Assembly: GCA_027625915.1 (NCBI GenBank)
Contig: JANTQA010000062.1
Location: 1-64,000 of the forward strand
Reading direction: 5' to 3'
Source of the DNA: Anaeramoeba flamelloides
Taxonomy: Eukaryota; Metamonada; Anaeramoebidae
DNA: 64,000 nucleotides
Below the pieces are notes generated by a model that searched no databases, had not been told where the DNA came from, and was given only the letters and a program-made list of their open reading frames with translations. The position numbers were made by a program, and so were the translations under genes. Positions 1 through 10,514 of this stretch are shown one piece after another. The stretch's first letter is position 1. Each line of letters opens with the position of its first letter.

Positions 1-1489
1 TATTTTTGCTTTACGTTAATTGTGCTAAAATAATATGGTGGCTTCTTTTCTTAGAGGTAGAAGGGATATAGAAAAATTTGGGAGTAAGTGATAAATGTTA
101 TCAGTTTTTAGAATTTTTTCTTTAGCAAAAAAAAACTTGAAAAAAAGAAAATAATTTTTTTGAAATTAAAAAAGGTATCTAGAATTAAAAATTACTGTAA
201 GTGATTTTTCCAAAAATATAGTTTTATATAAATTTTAGTTTGTTTTTGTGAAATGAAAATATTGTAATTAACATCAAATAAATAATAATTATAAAAAGTC
301 TATTTATATTCCTATCACATGACTTTATTCTTTCAGGAGATCTCCAAAAATTAAGATAGCCCAAAAAAAATATTTTAATAATTTTTCTTAATCACAGAAA
401 TATAAAATGACTAATATCTTAATATGCTAGTAATTACAAAACAGAGCATAACTAAAGACTTAATAGATATTTCAATTTTACTTTTAAAAATGCTAAAAAG
501 ATAAAAAATAAAATAAAAATAAACAACAAATAAACAAATTTTCAACCTAAATAAACTAGATTCCAAAAATTTGTACACAGTTTAAATAGTGGAGAGAGCA
601 TCATTACTGCACTTTAAATTCAATTTGGAAAGAATTTTTATTTTACAAACTATTTCATTTTTTGTCTTTTTTGTTTTGTTTTCATTTCCTTTTTCCCAGT
701 TGTGTAATCTGTTTTCAGAGATCTGAAATTTTTTTTCAATGGTTGATAGAAAGTTAGTGTTGAGTTTGTTAAATTGGTAAATAACATACAATTGGTAGAT
801 GGTATTTTAACATTTGATCGATCAATAATTGTTGGTGAAATTTCAACAAATTTTTCGAATACATTTTTGGTTCCGCTCGTTTCATTATTTTGGACACACC
901 TGTTTTTATTTTTGATTTTTATATTTTTTTTTTTATTTGGGTGAAAATGCTTACTTATTAAAACATTGATACTATGCTACTTAAATGTGGTTTTATATTA
1001 AGTTTGGAAAAATACACATAAATTGGTTTTTTTTTGCCTATTTTGATTTTGGGGTGTCCAGGGGTGAATTCTTGGAATGGGGTTTTTATATATATATATA
1101 TAACATAAAATTATGATCAGAAACTTTGATATCTTTATTTAACGTAATTATTTAGAAATAAACAAATTCAATTATTCTGAAGAGTCAATGAATGATGAAT
1201 GGGAATTCTCAATATTTAAATAGTAATTTTGGAATATATATTGAATAGACATTTTAAAATAAAGTTATCTGGTTTTTGAAAAAATAGCTTATATTTTTTC
1301 ATCACAAGTTTTTTTGGTTGTTTAGAAAAAAAATAATAATAAAAAATAAAAAACTTTGTATAAATGTTATTATTTATTCCAATAAACTTTTATTACCAAA
1401 ATTTTCCTTTAAATAAAAATAAAACCTTTCATCTTTAAAAAAATGTATTTTTTTTTATAAAAAATTATATCTTATTTAAAATTATTTAG
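1..1489. other. Non-coding, probably upstream intron of the RhoGAP-SH3 gene
   Basis: No exon is recognisable here. The 3' two thirds hold a degenerate copy of repeat family B. The acceptor TTATTTAG lies at 1482-1489. The rest is AT-rich sequence in which I see nothing else. Confidence 0.5.
640..1102 (-). mobile_element. Family B element, degenerate copy B1
   Basis: The block around 785-830 (TTTGATCGATCAATAATTGT) and the end at 1050-1102 (GGGGTGTCC, then GGAATGGGGTTT and a TA run) match copies at 36918-37475 and 49034-49602. Same orientation as the 36918 copy. The other end cannot be placed exactly. No coding capacity. Confidence 0.55.
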
Positions 1490-4400
1490 GTTTAAAAACA
1501 TTAGGTGTTTTTAGAAAAAGTGGCTATAAAGAACAAATTGATCAATATAAACAACGAATTAATTTGGGTGAAGACTTATCCTTTGAAGATGAAAAAAATG
1601 TACATAATGTTACTGGCCTGTTAAAATTATGGTTCAGAGAACTCCCAGAAACTTTATTAACATCAAATTTATATTTTAAGTTTATTAAAATTCAAAGTAA
1701 GATTTATCTTTCATTTCTTCTCATTATCTTTCATAAAAAACCTGATTGTTTATTGGATAAGTTAAATTACAATAATATAAGAGATGACTACTAATTTAAT
1801 ATCTATTTATTTCAAAATTTTGAGATTTTCAAGAATTAAAAATTTTTAGAAAAACAAAGGATTTTATTCAATTTTATTAAATTCTAATAAACATAACAGT
1901 CGTAAGAGGAAATAACCTCCCCTTCAAAATAATAAAAAAAAATTAACTATTTTTTTAATAAATATTGAAAAAAATTAAACTTTGAACTGTTACTTATTTT
2001 TTCATATTCAACAGATGTTATACCTTGAATTTTTTGAAATAAAACTAAAGTATTTAGAAAGAAATGATGGTTTTCTATTTCAGAATATTCCCCATACTGA
2101 AATGTTTATATATATATAAACTATTTTTCAGTCAAAGGGGCCCAGTTTGAGATGGGTGAAATACACATGTTTAAAGGGTTTGCATAGATATTAGAAGAAA
2201 AATTTTATTTTGGAAATTTCCAAAATTGAAATCATTTTTTCACATTTCTACACATTTTTGTTCTTCGATTTTTTTTTTAAAAACGTCATTCATTTGCAAA
2301 AATTTTTTATTGCAAGATCAATAGTCACTTGGTCAAAACTTGTTATTCTAATGTCATTGAAACCATGTTAAGATTGTTGAGAAATCATATTGATTTCATT
2401 GGAATTCAATTTGATCTTTGATCTTGATATGTTGTTTAATAATGTGGAAATTTTCGTACTTTTTCATTTCCTTTTTTCAAATAGAGACCACAAATACCAA
2501 CAAAACTTTGTTTGAGGGCTTAATTCTAAAAGAAAAGTATGGAAAATGAAGTGAAAAATGTTTGATATTTATTATTCAAATACTAGTAGAAGATCAAAAC
2601 AAACATCGTTGTTTTTTCTCAATAGGGCCCAAGAATTTGAGTTTTTCAATTTTTTTAAGAAAAGCTATTGATTTATTAATATTCTTTCAGATAGGTATCA
2701 ACATTTCTTTTGAGGTGTATTATTCTGTTTATTTCTTATTTGTTCTTCAAAGGTAAATTATATAAAATAATTGATATTTGAAAAAAATGTTGGGCCCCTT
2801 TGACTGAAACAGAGTTTATATATATATATATATATATTATCTTTAAAAGGATTCAAAAATTAGATTATTATTTTTTTTAATAAAATTGATTTTTTTTTAT
2901 CATTCAGAGTATCTTAAAATCTATTTTTTTTTCTATTTTTTTTTAGTTTTGATTTTTTTACATCTTTGTTTTTGGATCTAATTTAAGATTTAAAGATTCC
3001 CAATCCTTCAAAATCTCAAATAAAAACACCTATATTATGCAACTCAATGTGTGTAAAAGGAATTGATTTTCTTTGATCTTAGTAATTATTTACAAATTCG
3101 AAAAACCAATTCCTTTTACAAGCATTGAGTTACATAATAAAACTGTTCTTCTTTGAGATTTTTTAAGATTTGAGGATATTTTAAATCAAAAAATTTCCCT
3201 TATTTTTAAAAATAATTTTTTGATTTGTTTTGTGATAAAAGAAAATTTGGTTAAAAACAGAAACTTTTTCTAATAATATTATATAAACTAAATTTCATAA
3301 TAAATGGCCCATCTTACATTTGAATTTTGAATTGATTTTGTACCGTTTTGAAGTTTTTCCTCTCACAATGAAAAGTTTGAAAATAAATCATTTTTTCTCT
3401 TTTTTATTTTTTCAACAGTGTTTTGTCAAAATAGAAAATGAAAATAAAAAATTGGAAAAAAGTAACAGATGAATAAATGAAAAAATCGGTTTCAAATATG
3501 AAAAAGAGATTAGATTTAATTATTCAAATTAAAGGAGAATGTTTAAATGGGTTTTATTAATGTTGAAATTTTCTATTTTTTATGTAATGCTTCTTTCAAA
3601 ATAAATTGCACAATTTTTTTTAACAGTTTTTTTTTTCTTTTATTTTTAGACAAAAAATAAATATCTCTTGAGTATAGTATTGAATATTAAAATCGAAATT
3701 TTTATATTATAATAGATAACTTCAATTATTAAAAATATTTTTCTTTAAAATTTGATTTTTAATGGGCTAATGATTTTGAAAGATAGTTTATTTAAAAGTT
3801 GAACTAAATAGTGAACTTTTTTTATCTTTTAGTACAAAAAAAATGAATTTTTTTAAATTTTTCCCCGTTCTCAAAATAGAGAATGTTGGGTGGTTTCCAG
3901 TTGGAAAAAAAAAAAAAAAAAACTGAAATTAGCTTTACAATATCTACACCACTATATTTCAAATAGAATATCACTTCATATATTCAATATCTCATATTAA
4001 TTCATCAATGTAATAACTGGTTTAAAATATGGTTCTATTCAAAGGAAACTCAAATTTCCATAATATACTGTAGTTATATTTGGTGTTAACCCTTTGAAAT
4101 TGAACAATAAAATTAATTCTTAAAAAAAAAAACATTTAACTTTTGTAATTGTATTTTTTAAGAAAAAATATTTAACCCACACAAAAATAAATAAATAAAA
4201 ATAAACAAATTACTGTTATTAATTCGTATGAATTAATGAATTTATTAAAAAACACACTGTTCTGATAATTTCTCTTCTTAAGACTTTTTTCTTTATATGA
4301 AACTGTAAGGATATATTTTCTATATATATCACAGGTATGCCGATTTTTTTGATTTCATTAAACGGGTTTTACACGAATGAGCAACATGTAAAAGTTGATT

Positions 4401-5538
4401 GTATGATATATATGTAATCATAATACAAAAAACTTAAGTGAGCTGATCTAATTTGGAATTGGTAAAAAAGTTCAATTTTAACCACTTTTCTTCCCCAATT
4501 AGTAATTTTAAAAAATATAATTCTTTTTCTCAGTGTTTAAAGAGTTATAATTTTCAAGAGTTTTAAACCGAACCCCTACTTTGTATTGCTTTTATATTTT
4601 CAAAATAGAAAATCAAACCATTTTCATGGGTTTAAATGCAACCCCCCACTTAAATGGGAAATCGCAAATTCTCATTGTTTGGGAATACTTTAAGCCAGTT
4701 ACTCCCAGCCTGTATAATTGTTTTTTTTTGTGTTGTTTTAAGTTTTTTTCGTTTGTATTTGTCCACATCTGAGAAACGAAAAATATTATTTCAAAAGAAT
4801 TCGAGGACTTTTTCAAAAAACAAAAAAATGAAACAACGAATCAAACGAAAAATCTATGTAAAAAATCGAAAAAACGCGATTTTATAGGTCTTTCGTGATT
4901 TTAAAAAGAAAAATTGTAATACATGTGATATATATATATACCCTCATAAACCAACATATTATTTTTATAATACTATTTATTTTCATTACTTTCTTTTACA
5001 TATAGAGAATTACAAGGATAAAAAATTATCAATTGAATTAAAAAAATTAGTTTACAAACTACCTGAATTAAATCGAATAATTTTTCAAATTATTTCAGAG
5101 TTATGTGTCAAAATTTCTAAATACAGATCAACTAATAAAATGGATATTCCAAATTTAGCATTATTATTTGGACCAACATTATGCTCACGTAGAGGCATAT
5201 ATTCTAATGATGTTACCAATATGCAGAAGGAATGTAGAATCGTCTCAACAATGTTCAAGTATTACGATTTTATATTTAGAAATAAGGAACAATTTGAAGA
5301 GTTATTTATTGCTATTGCGTTAAAGGCATTTACTCAGAAAAATAATAAAGAAAATGATCAATTATATTTCAATGAAGGCGATATTATTTCTGTTTTAAAT
5401 ACTGATGACCAAGAATTTTGGTTTGGAATGCTTATTTCTAATGTAGAGGGTAAAAACGAAAGGACTGAACCAGGGTTTTTTCCGTCAAATTATGTGGAGA
5501 AAATTAGTGAAGAAGAGCTTCTTGAAATTTTTGATTAA
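1490..5538 (+). CDS. RhoGAP-SH3 protein, 3' part (two exons)
   Basis: GTPase-activating protein for Rho-family GTPases. Exons are 1490-1696 and 5006-5538, split by a 3,309-bp GT..AG intron (donor GTAAG at 1697, acceptor ATATAG before 5006). The phases fit: a leftover A plus AG makes Lys. Exon one carries the RhoGAP arginine-finger motif GVFRKSG and the later LKLWFRELPETLL. Exon two continues with the helix around PNLALLFGPTL, then an SH3 domain (YFNEGDIISVL, EFWFGML, GFFPSNYVE) and a TAA stop. The first base completes a codon begun upstream, so at least one 5' exon is missing. I see no plausible exon in 1-1489, so the gene probably starts outside the window. SH3 domains bind proline-rich partners, which suggests recruitment to a scaffold. 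Domain calls are secure; target GTPase unknown. Confidence 0.88.
2107..2838. mobile_element. Family A TIR element, copy A1 (in RhoGAP intron)
   Basis: About 720 bp bounded by inverted ends inside TA runs. The left end reads CAGTCAAAGGGGCCCA and the right end TGGGCCCCTTTGACTG, each next to TAAAC/GTTTA and (TA)n. The interior aligns with four other copies in this window. No ORF with a recognisable transposase, so a non-autonomous (MITE-like) element. TA flanks suggest the Tc1/mariner superfamily (inference). Confidence 0.82.
3010..3162. repeat. Long hairpin, about 55-bp arms
   Basis: The left arm 3010-3064 and right arm 3108-3162 are inverted copies with few mismatches; both contain an AACTCAATG..TGTAAAAGGAATTG-type stretch. 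The loop is about 43 bp. It lies in the RhoGAP intron and could be a small foldback element. Confidence 0.75.
3285..3800 (+). repeat. Diverged copy of family K spacer
   Basis: AAACTAAATTTCATAATAAA near 3287, and the stretch 3640-3790 with AGATAACTTCAATTATTAAA and TTTTTAATGGGCTAATGATT, match 6287-6490 inside element K. About 300 bp of unrelated sequence separates the two matching parts. Confidence 0.5.
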
Positions 5539-6089
5539 ATATTTTAAGAATTAAAAAAAAAATTCCTATTTAATTCTTATACTTATAGATTTTTTTCATT
5601 TTATTTCTGTTTAATAAACCCTGAAAAAAAATACTAATAAATTTGATAAAGTGGGACGATGAAAAACCTTACTTTACTCAAATTTATAAAATAAATCTAA
5701 TAAAATTTACAATTAATAAATATTTTAATCAATTCATTTTAAATTCTTTAATTGGGCATGAATAATTGGATAATATTAGGTATTTCTAAAAAAGGGAGTC
5801 ATTTTTTTTTATTTACATTCCATAAAAAAATCATCTTTGTTGGTGGAGGTATTCCTTAATTGAACATTATCAAATCAAGTTGTAATATTAATACCAATTG
5901 AATCAGGGGCTAAGGTATTTATTTCAAAATATGTCTATAAAAAAAATGAAAAAAAAAAAAAATCACACTTTTTTTGTTGAAAAAAGTAATGAACAATTTC
6001 AATAAAAAACTGGAAATATGGTAACAGCTCAAATATTTTTTTAACCAATAAAACATATTTAGATTTTTTTCATAAAATGAAAAAAATAT

Positions 6090-6790
6090 TAGGAACGAGT
6101 CTATATTATTTTTTTTGGACCAATTTCAAATAAGTATTCCTTATCTAGAAATATGTTTAATATTGAAAATAAACAATGTTTTCAAATCTATTTAATTCGC
6201 AATTTTTTTTCTCAATCTCTATTAAATTTAGGTAAAAAAATTTAATGGAGATTAATCCCTTAAGGTTTTAGAAGTTTTAAAAATTGTAAACTAAATTTCA
6301 TAATAAATGTCACAATTTTTTTTTATTTTTTTTTTTTTACTTTTTTTTATTTATTCAGAGACGAAAAACAAATATTTCTCGTATAGAACTGAATATTAAA
6401 AGAGTAATTCTTTTTTATTATTATTGATAACTTCAATTTATAAAAATATTTATATTCAAATTTTGATTTTTAATGAGCTAATGATTTTAAAATGGAGTTT
6501 ACCTTTTTGGGATCAAAAATACAATAATAAACAGCAATTTCCAGCCCCCGAAAAAATGTTAGAGAAAAACCAGATCATTAAATTAAATCTCTTTTTATCT
6601 ATAATATCATATTAAGGGACGAATCTCTATTAACGTTTTTTACCTAAATTTAAATAGATTGAGAGTATTTGTTGCCAATTACTTAGATTTGAAAATCTTG
6701 TTTATTTTCGATACTAAACATAATTCTAGATCAGAAATAATTATTTAAAAATTTGTCAAAAAAAAAAATAGAGACTAGTCCCTTCACAAA
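6090..6790. mobile_element. Element K: about 170-bp inverted-repeat arms
   Basis: Left arm about 6090-6262 and right arm about 6612-6790 align as inverted copies over about 170 bp, at roughly three quarters identity by eye, ending in AAGGGAC/AATCCCTT-like tips. The 350-bp spacer is related to 3285-3800, and a solo arm lies at 21020-21205. No coding potential. Arms this long next to a short spacer suggest a foldback-type element. Confidence 0.7.
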
Positions 6791-7159
6791 CAAATTGAAT
6801 TATTATCAATAATAAATGGTTTTTAATGATTTTTGTAATTTTAAATATTTTTAAGACAATTTAGCTAAATTAAGATCTTTTAAAATAAATTTACCCTGTA
6901 TTTTTGGAAATAGTTTATATTTTTCCCACCAAATAGTATCTAAGAGGGGTTTGATAAATCTCTTAAGAAAAGCAAGAACCAGAAAATAAAGAATTAAAAT
7001 TTTAAACATATGATCTTTCTAACTAATAATACACACCTATTAATTCTACTAAAATTCAAAATTTATAAATAGTTTGAACAATTGAAAGAATTATAATGCT
7101 ACTATTTCTTGAAATTTGGAAATTATTTTGATTTTACAAAAAATATTTTTGAATTAGTT

Positions 7160-7390
7160 TTTTTTGATTTTTTTTTCAGTTATATAGTCCTGTTTCTTTT
7201 GATCAATAATTTTTTTGAATATAGACATGAAGTAAAATCCGAGTTTTTTTCAATAGAAAAATTTAAATCAAATTAGTTAATGGTATCTTGCTTTTAAACT
7301 GATCAATAATAGTTGATAAAAATTCTACAAATTTACCAATATAATTCTTTGTTATTTTGAAAGACCCAAATGTGAATAAAGGCGCAATAA
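7160..7390 (-). mobile_element. Family B fragment (B5)
   Basis: AAATTAGTTAATGGTATCTT, then TGATCAATAATAGTTGATAA and ACCAATATAATTCTTTG, follow the order of the middle part of copy 36918-37475. No TIRs remain. It abuts a family G repeat. Confidence 0.5.
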
Positions 7391-7880
7391 ATTATTTCCT
7401 ATGATATTGAATTCTTCAAAATTTCCTATTTCAAAAAATAAGGATTATTTTTTAAAGGATAACTTTCAATTTTTTATTATAAAAAAAAAACTCAACTAAT
7501 TTTCACAAATTATATTTACTTTTGGATATTTCAAAGTAAAATTCCTCAAAAGTTTTCTCACAACACTTAAATCTCTATTTTTATTGAAAACGATAATTGT
7601 ATTTTGAGATAAACAATGTAAACAAAAACAATTGTCACTCGGAAATAAATCAAATGTTTCAAAGTATTTGATAATAGAGATTATATTCAAAATATTAAAA
7701 GAGAGTAAATACTTTCCTTGAGAGTTCTTGAGAACGTTAATTCAAGGAAAAAGCAAAAGAACCAAAATCAAAAAAACGGAGACAAAATTACAATTCCTTT
7801 GTAAGATGTGTCATGATTAGTGGTAGACACTCGAAAAATTCAAGTAACTCAATGATAAATTTATAGATAATACGATCTTT
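7375..7880 (+). repeat. Dispersed repeat family G, copy 1
   Basis: Collinear with 14334-14850 and, for its last part, 20040-20210. Shared landmarks are CAATAAATTATTTCCTATG, GTATTTGATAATAGAGATTA and the AAAGAACCAAA stretch. No TIR found and no coding signal. The 7496-7690 minus-strand ORF lies inside it and is not conserved in copy 2. Confidence 0.6.
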
Positions 7881-8109
7881 TCTGGTTTCAGTTGTTTATT
7901 GTGAGTCTTTGAAATGATCTTCATTTTTTAGAAAAGAAAAGTGTATAATTATTTTTCCTCTATCATTTTAACATTCCTAACGAAGGGTTTTAGAGCATTT
8001 GTATCTCGAAATTTCTTCTATTTTTTTATTATTATCTTTAAAAATTGCTGTTATCAAAGATTTTCCGTTTCTATAAGAGAAAATCATTGTTTCAAAATAA
8101 ATGCCCTTC

Positions 8110-8450
8110 TTTTTTTTATCTGGTTCGAATACAACATCTAAATCAGAAATCAATAGTACACTTCCGCCAAATCAATTTTGAAGGAAAACCACTTGATGTT
8201 TTTAGTAACTTTTAAATTATGAATTGAAATTTATTCTTATATTTTTCGTAATTTTTTTAGAAATTTTTTGTTTTTTGCTTGTTTTAATTGATAAAAATTT
8301 ACTCTATTTTTTGAGATAAATTTTGATTTTGATCCTTCAATTTTATTATTTGTTTTTAAATAATAAAACTTTAAGATACCAGTACCATATTTAATTGTGG
8401 TTTACTGTAGGTTTCTTTGATCGGTTAAAGTTCAGGTCTTCTCTAAACAA
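8110..8450 (+). repeat. Dispersed repeat family H, copy 1
   Basis: TTTTTTAGAAATTTTTTGTT, then TTGATCCTTC, a CCAGTACCATATTTAAT block and a GGTTTCTTTGATCGGTT block recur in the same order at 10515-10830 and 45190-45500, and in shortened form at 33100-33310. Confidence 0.6.
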
Positions 8451-9229
8451 AAAAACACATTTTTTATTTTGAAACATAGATTTACATTTCTTCAAGTATT
8501 ATTTCGAGAACAATTATTTCAATTTGTTCTTCTAGAATCAACTTACAACCAAAAAGGCATATTTGGAAAGACTTCATAGGGTTCTTCTGTGTTCTTTATT
8601 CTCTGAAAGTTTTGAACTGAAAATCTGAATAGAAAATTCATTTTTTAGAAATCTAAATAAATGTTCCCTTTCCTTATTAAAAAAACCAAACCAATAGAAA
8701 AATCAAAACGTTTCAAATCCAAATCAACCGAACAGAATTAGGAAATGGTTTAGAAGCCTTAGTTCTAAAATTTAAACCACAAAAATAAACACGAAAAATT
8801 CTTTTTGGGATTTTTTCATTAAAACACGAACAAAAAAACAAATAAAACAAACACAAATATTTTTGTGTGTCTTTTCCACGAACAACCATGAAACCTTTGT
8901 TTTTGTGACTAAATTTCTGAAAAGGAAATTGAACTAAAAGAGAATTGAGAGTGTAATTTACACTTCTTCTAAAATAAAAACAAACACAAATTTCTTTTTG
9001 TTAAAAAAAAAAAAGATCAACCATCAAAAAAGCCACTCACTCAAAAGGCCATGTTTACAAAACAACACAACAAATCGAATGGAACAGTAATGTTAACCAA
9101 AGGATCTTTTTCGGGTTTTCTTTCAAAAGATTCAATTTAAAAAAGGAATTCAAATTAAATAAATTCATTAATTTTTATCAATCAACTTTTTTAATTAACT
9201 TTAAAACACAAACACAAATCAAAACACAA

Positions 9230-9649
9230 ATGACTGGAATTCTCCCAACAAGCGAATGTATTGAACAATTTCAAGAATTCAAATTCTCGAAAGAAGATCG
9301 ATTTATCATTTACAAAATGGATGAAAAACTCAGCAAAATCGAAGTTGAAAAAAGAGGAACAAAAAAGGAATCATTTGAAGAATTTTATAACCAATTACCA
9401 CAAGACGATTGTAGGTATATTTGTTACCATTTCGACTTTGATGTTGAAGGCCAAAAGAGAAGCAAATTGCTTTTTATTGGATGGGTACCATCAACAGCAA
9501 AGCTTAAAAATAAAATGGTTTATGCTACAACTCTTTTGTCATTTAAATACATGTTGAGAGGCATTGGTGTTTCACTACAAATTAACAACACCACAGATTT
9601 AACTGAAGAATTAATTTTAGAGGTCATTATGTCAAAAGTTAGAAAATAA
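9230..9649 (+). CDS. Cofilin / actin-depolymerising factor (ADF-H protein)
   Basis: Binds and severs or depolymerises actin filaments in the cytoplasm. One intronless frame of 139 residues, the usual length of a single-domain cofilin. Family features in order: N-terminal SECIEQFQEFK, the FIIYKMD strand, the conserved DDCRYICYHFDF strand, then FIGWVPSTAKLKNKMVYATT, the long actin-binding helix whose animal counterpart reads WAP..A..K.KM.YA, and a C-terminal strand and helix. The start is the first ATG after an AC-rich leader and fits the family N-terminus. No upstream exon is needed. An element with 60-bp TIRs begins about 215 bp after the stop. Confidence 0.96.
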   Translation: MTGILPTSECIEQFQEFKFSKEDRFIIYKMDEKLSKIEVEKRGTKKESFEEFYNQLPQDDCRYICYHFDFDVEGQKRSKLLFIGWVPSTAKLKNKMVYATTLLSFKYMLRGIGVSLQINNTTDLTEELILEVIMSKVRK

Positions 9650-9863
9650 AAAACAAAACATTATTCTTGAGTTACATTTTGAACATTTTTGAAAATTTTG
9701 AACAACAAATAACCACACTTAAATTTGTAAAAAATTGAAAAGTTTCAGAAAAAACGAAACAATCTATTCTATATTTTTTGTGACAGAAACCTTTAAAAAT
9801 AAAAATTTCCACAATTTCAATCTTTTTTCATGTTTGTTTTATTTTTTTTCCCTTTTTGGTGAG

Positions 9864-10283
9864 TTTTAAGGACGTCTAAAAGAAAGCCACCAAGGGAGTC
9901 TAGTAAATCAAAATATAGGTAAATTAGGTTCTTTATTTCCTGAGATCCAGAAGAACAATTATATTTAGAATTTTTAATTTAACCTGATCAGATTCTTCAT
10001 TGTAAGTTAATACTGATATCCTAAACCCAACCCTTTTTATACTAACTCGATTTTTCCAGAGGTTTTTATTGGAAAATAGATAATACTTAGCTTAAAACAA
10101 AAAGGGTTGGGTTTCGGTTTTTACTACCAACTCACAATTTTTAATTCCATATCCAAAAATTGCAATTCCAAAAATTTCCAAATTATAATTCTTCTTCGGA
10201 ACGATATCGATAAAGAGCCTAATTTACCTATGCTTTGATTATACTAGACTCCCTTGGTGTCTTTATTTAGATAGTCCTTAAAA
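9864..10283. mobile_element. TIR element E, about 420 bp
   Basis: Starts TTTTAAGGAC and ends GTCCTTAAAA. The outer 60 bp of each end are inverted copies (CCACCAAGGGAGTCTAGTA against TACTAGACTCCCTTGGTG). A second, inner inverted pair (AACCCAACCCTTTTT / AAAAAGGGTTGGGTT) lies at about 10024 and 10099. No ORF. A MITE-like non-autonomous element; no clear target duplication and no second copy seen. Confidence 0.85.
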
Positions 10284-10514
10284 GAAATACATTTTCAAAA
10301 TTTTCGAACAAATATTTTTCTTCTAATTTAAAGAAAAAGGGAAAGATCTTGATATAATCAATGAAAATTGATCTTTTTTATAATTTAATTTGCCCTCATT
10401 ATGAAAATCGTTCAAAAAGAATTGATCTTTACAGTGATCAAAATAATGTGGGCCAAAGACCATAACCAATGTTTCAAACAATTCGTGCATTTTTTTCTTC
10501 TTGTTCCAAGGCAA

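Larger units (their letters stand above)
5539..9229. other. Intergenic repeat field between RhoGAP-SH3 and cofilin
   Basis: No gene recognised. It holds element K (6090-6790), a family B fragment (7160-7390), family G copy 1 (7375-7880) and family H copy 1 (8110-8450). The last 700 bp before cofilin is plain AT-rich sequence. Short ORFs here fall inside repeats and resemble no family. Confidence 0.6.

Noticed and set aside
4581-4887. Overlapping ORFs in the RhoGAP intron with slightly higher GC
   Set aside because: Three overlapping frames on both strands, no recognisable motif and no splice consistency. Probably a decayed repeat of unknown type.
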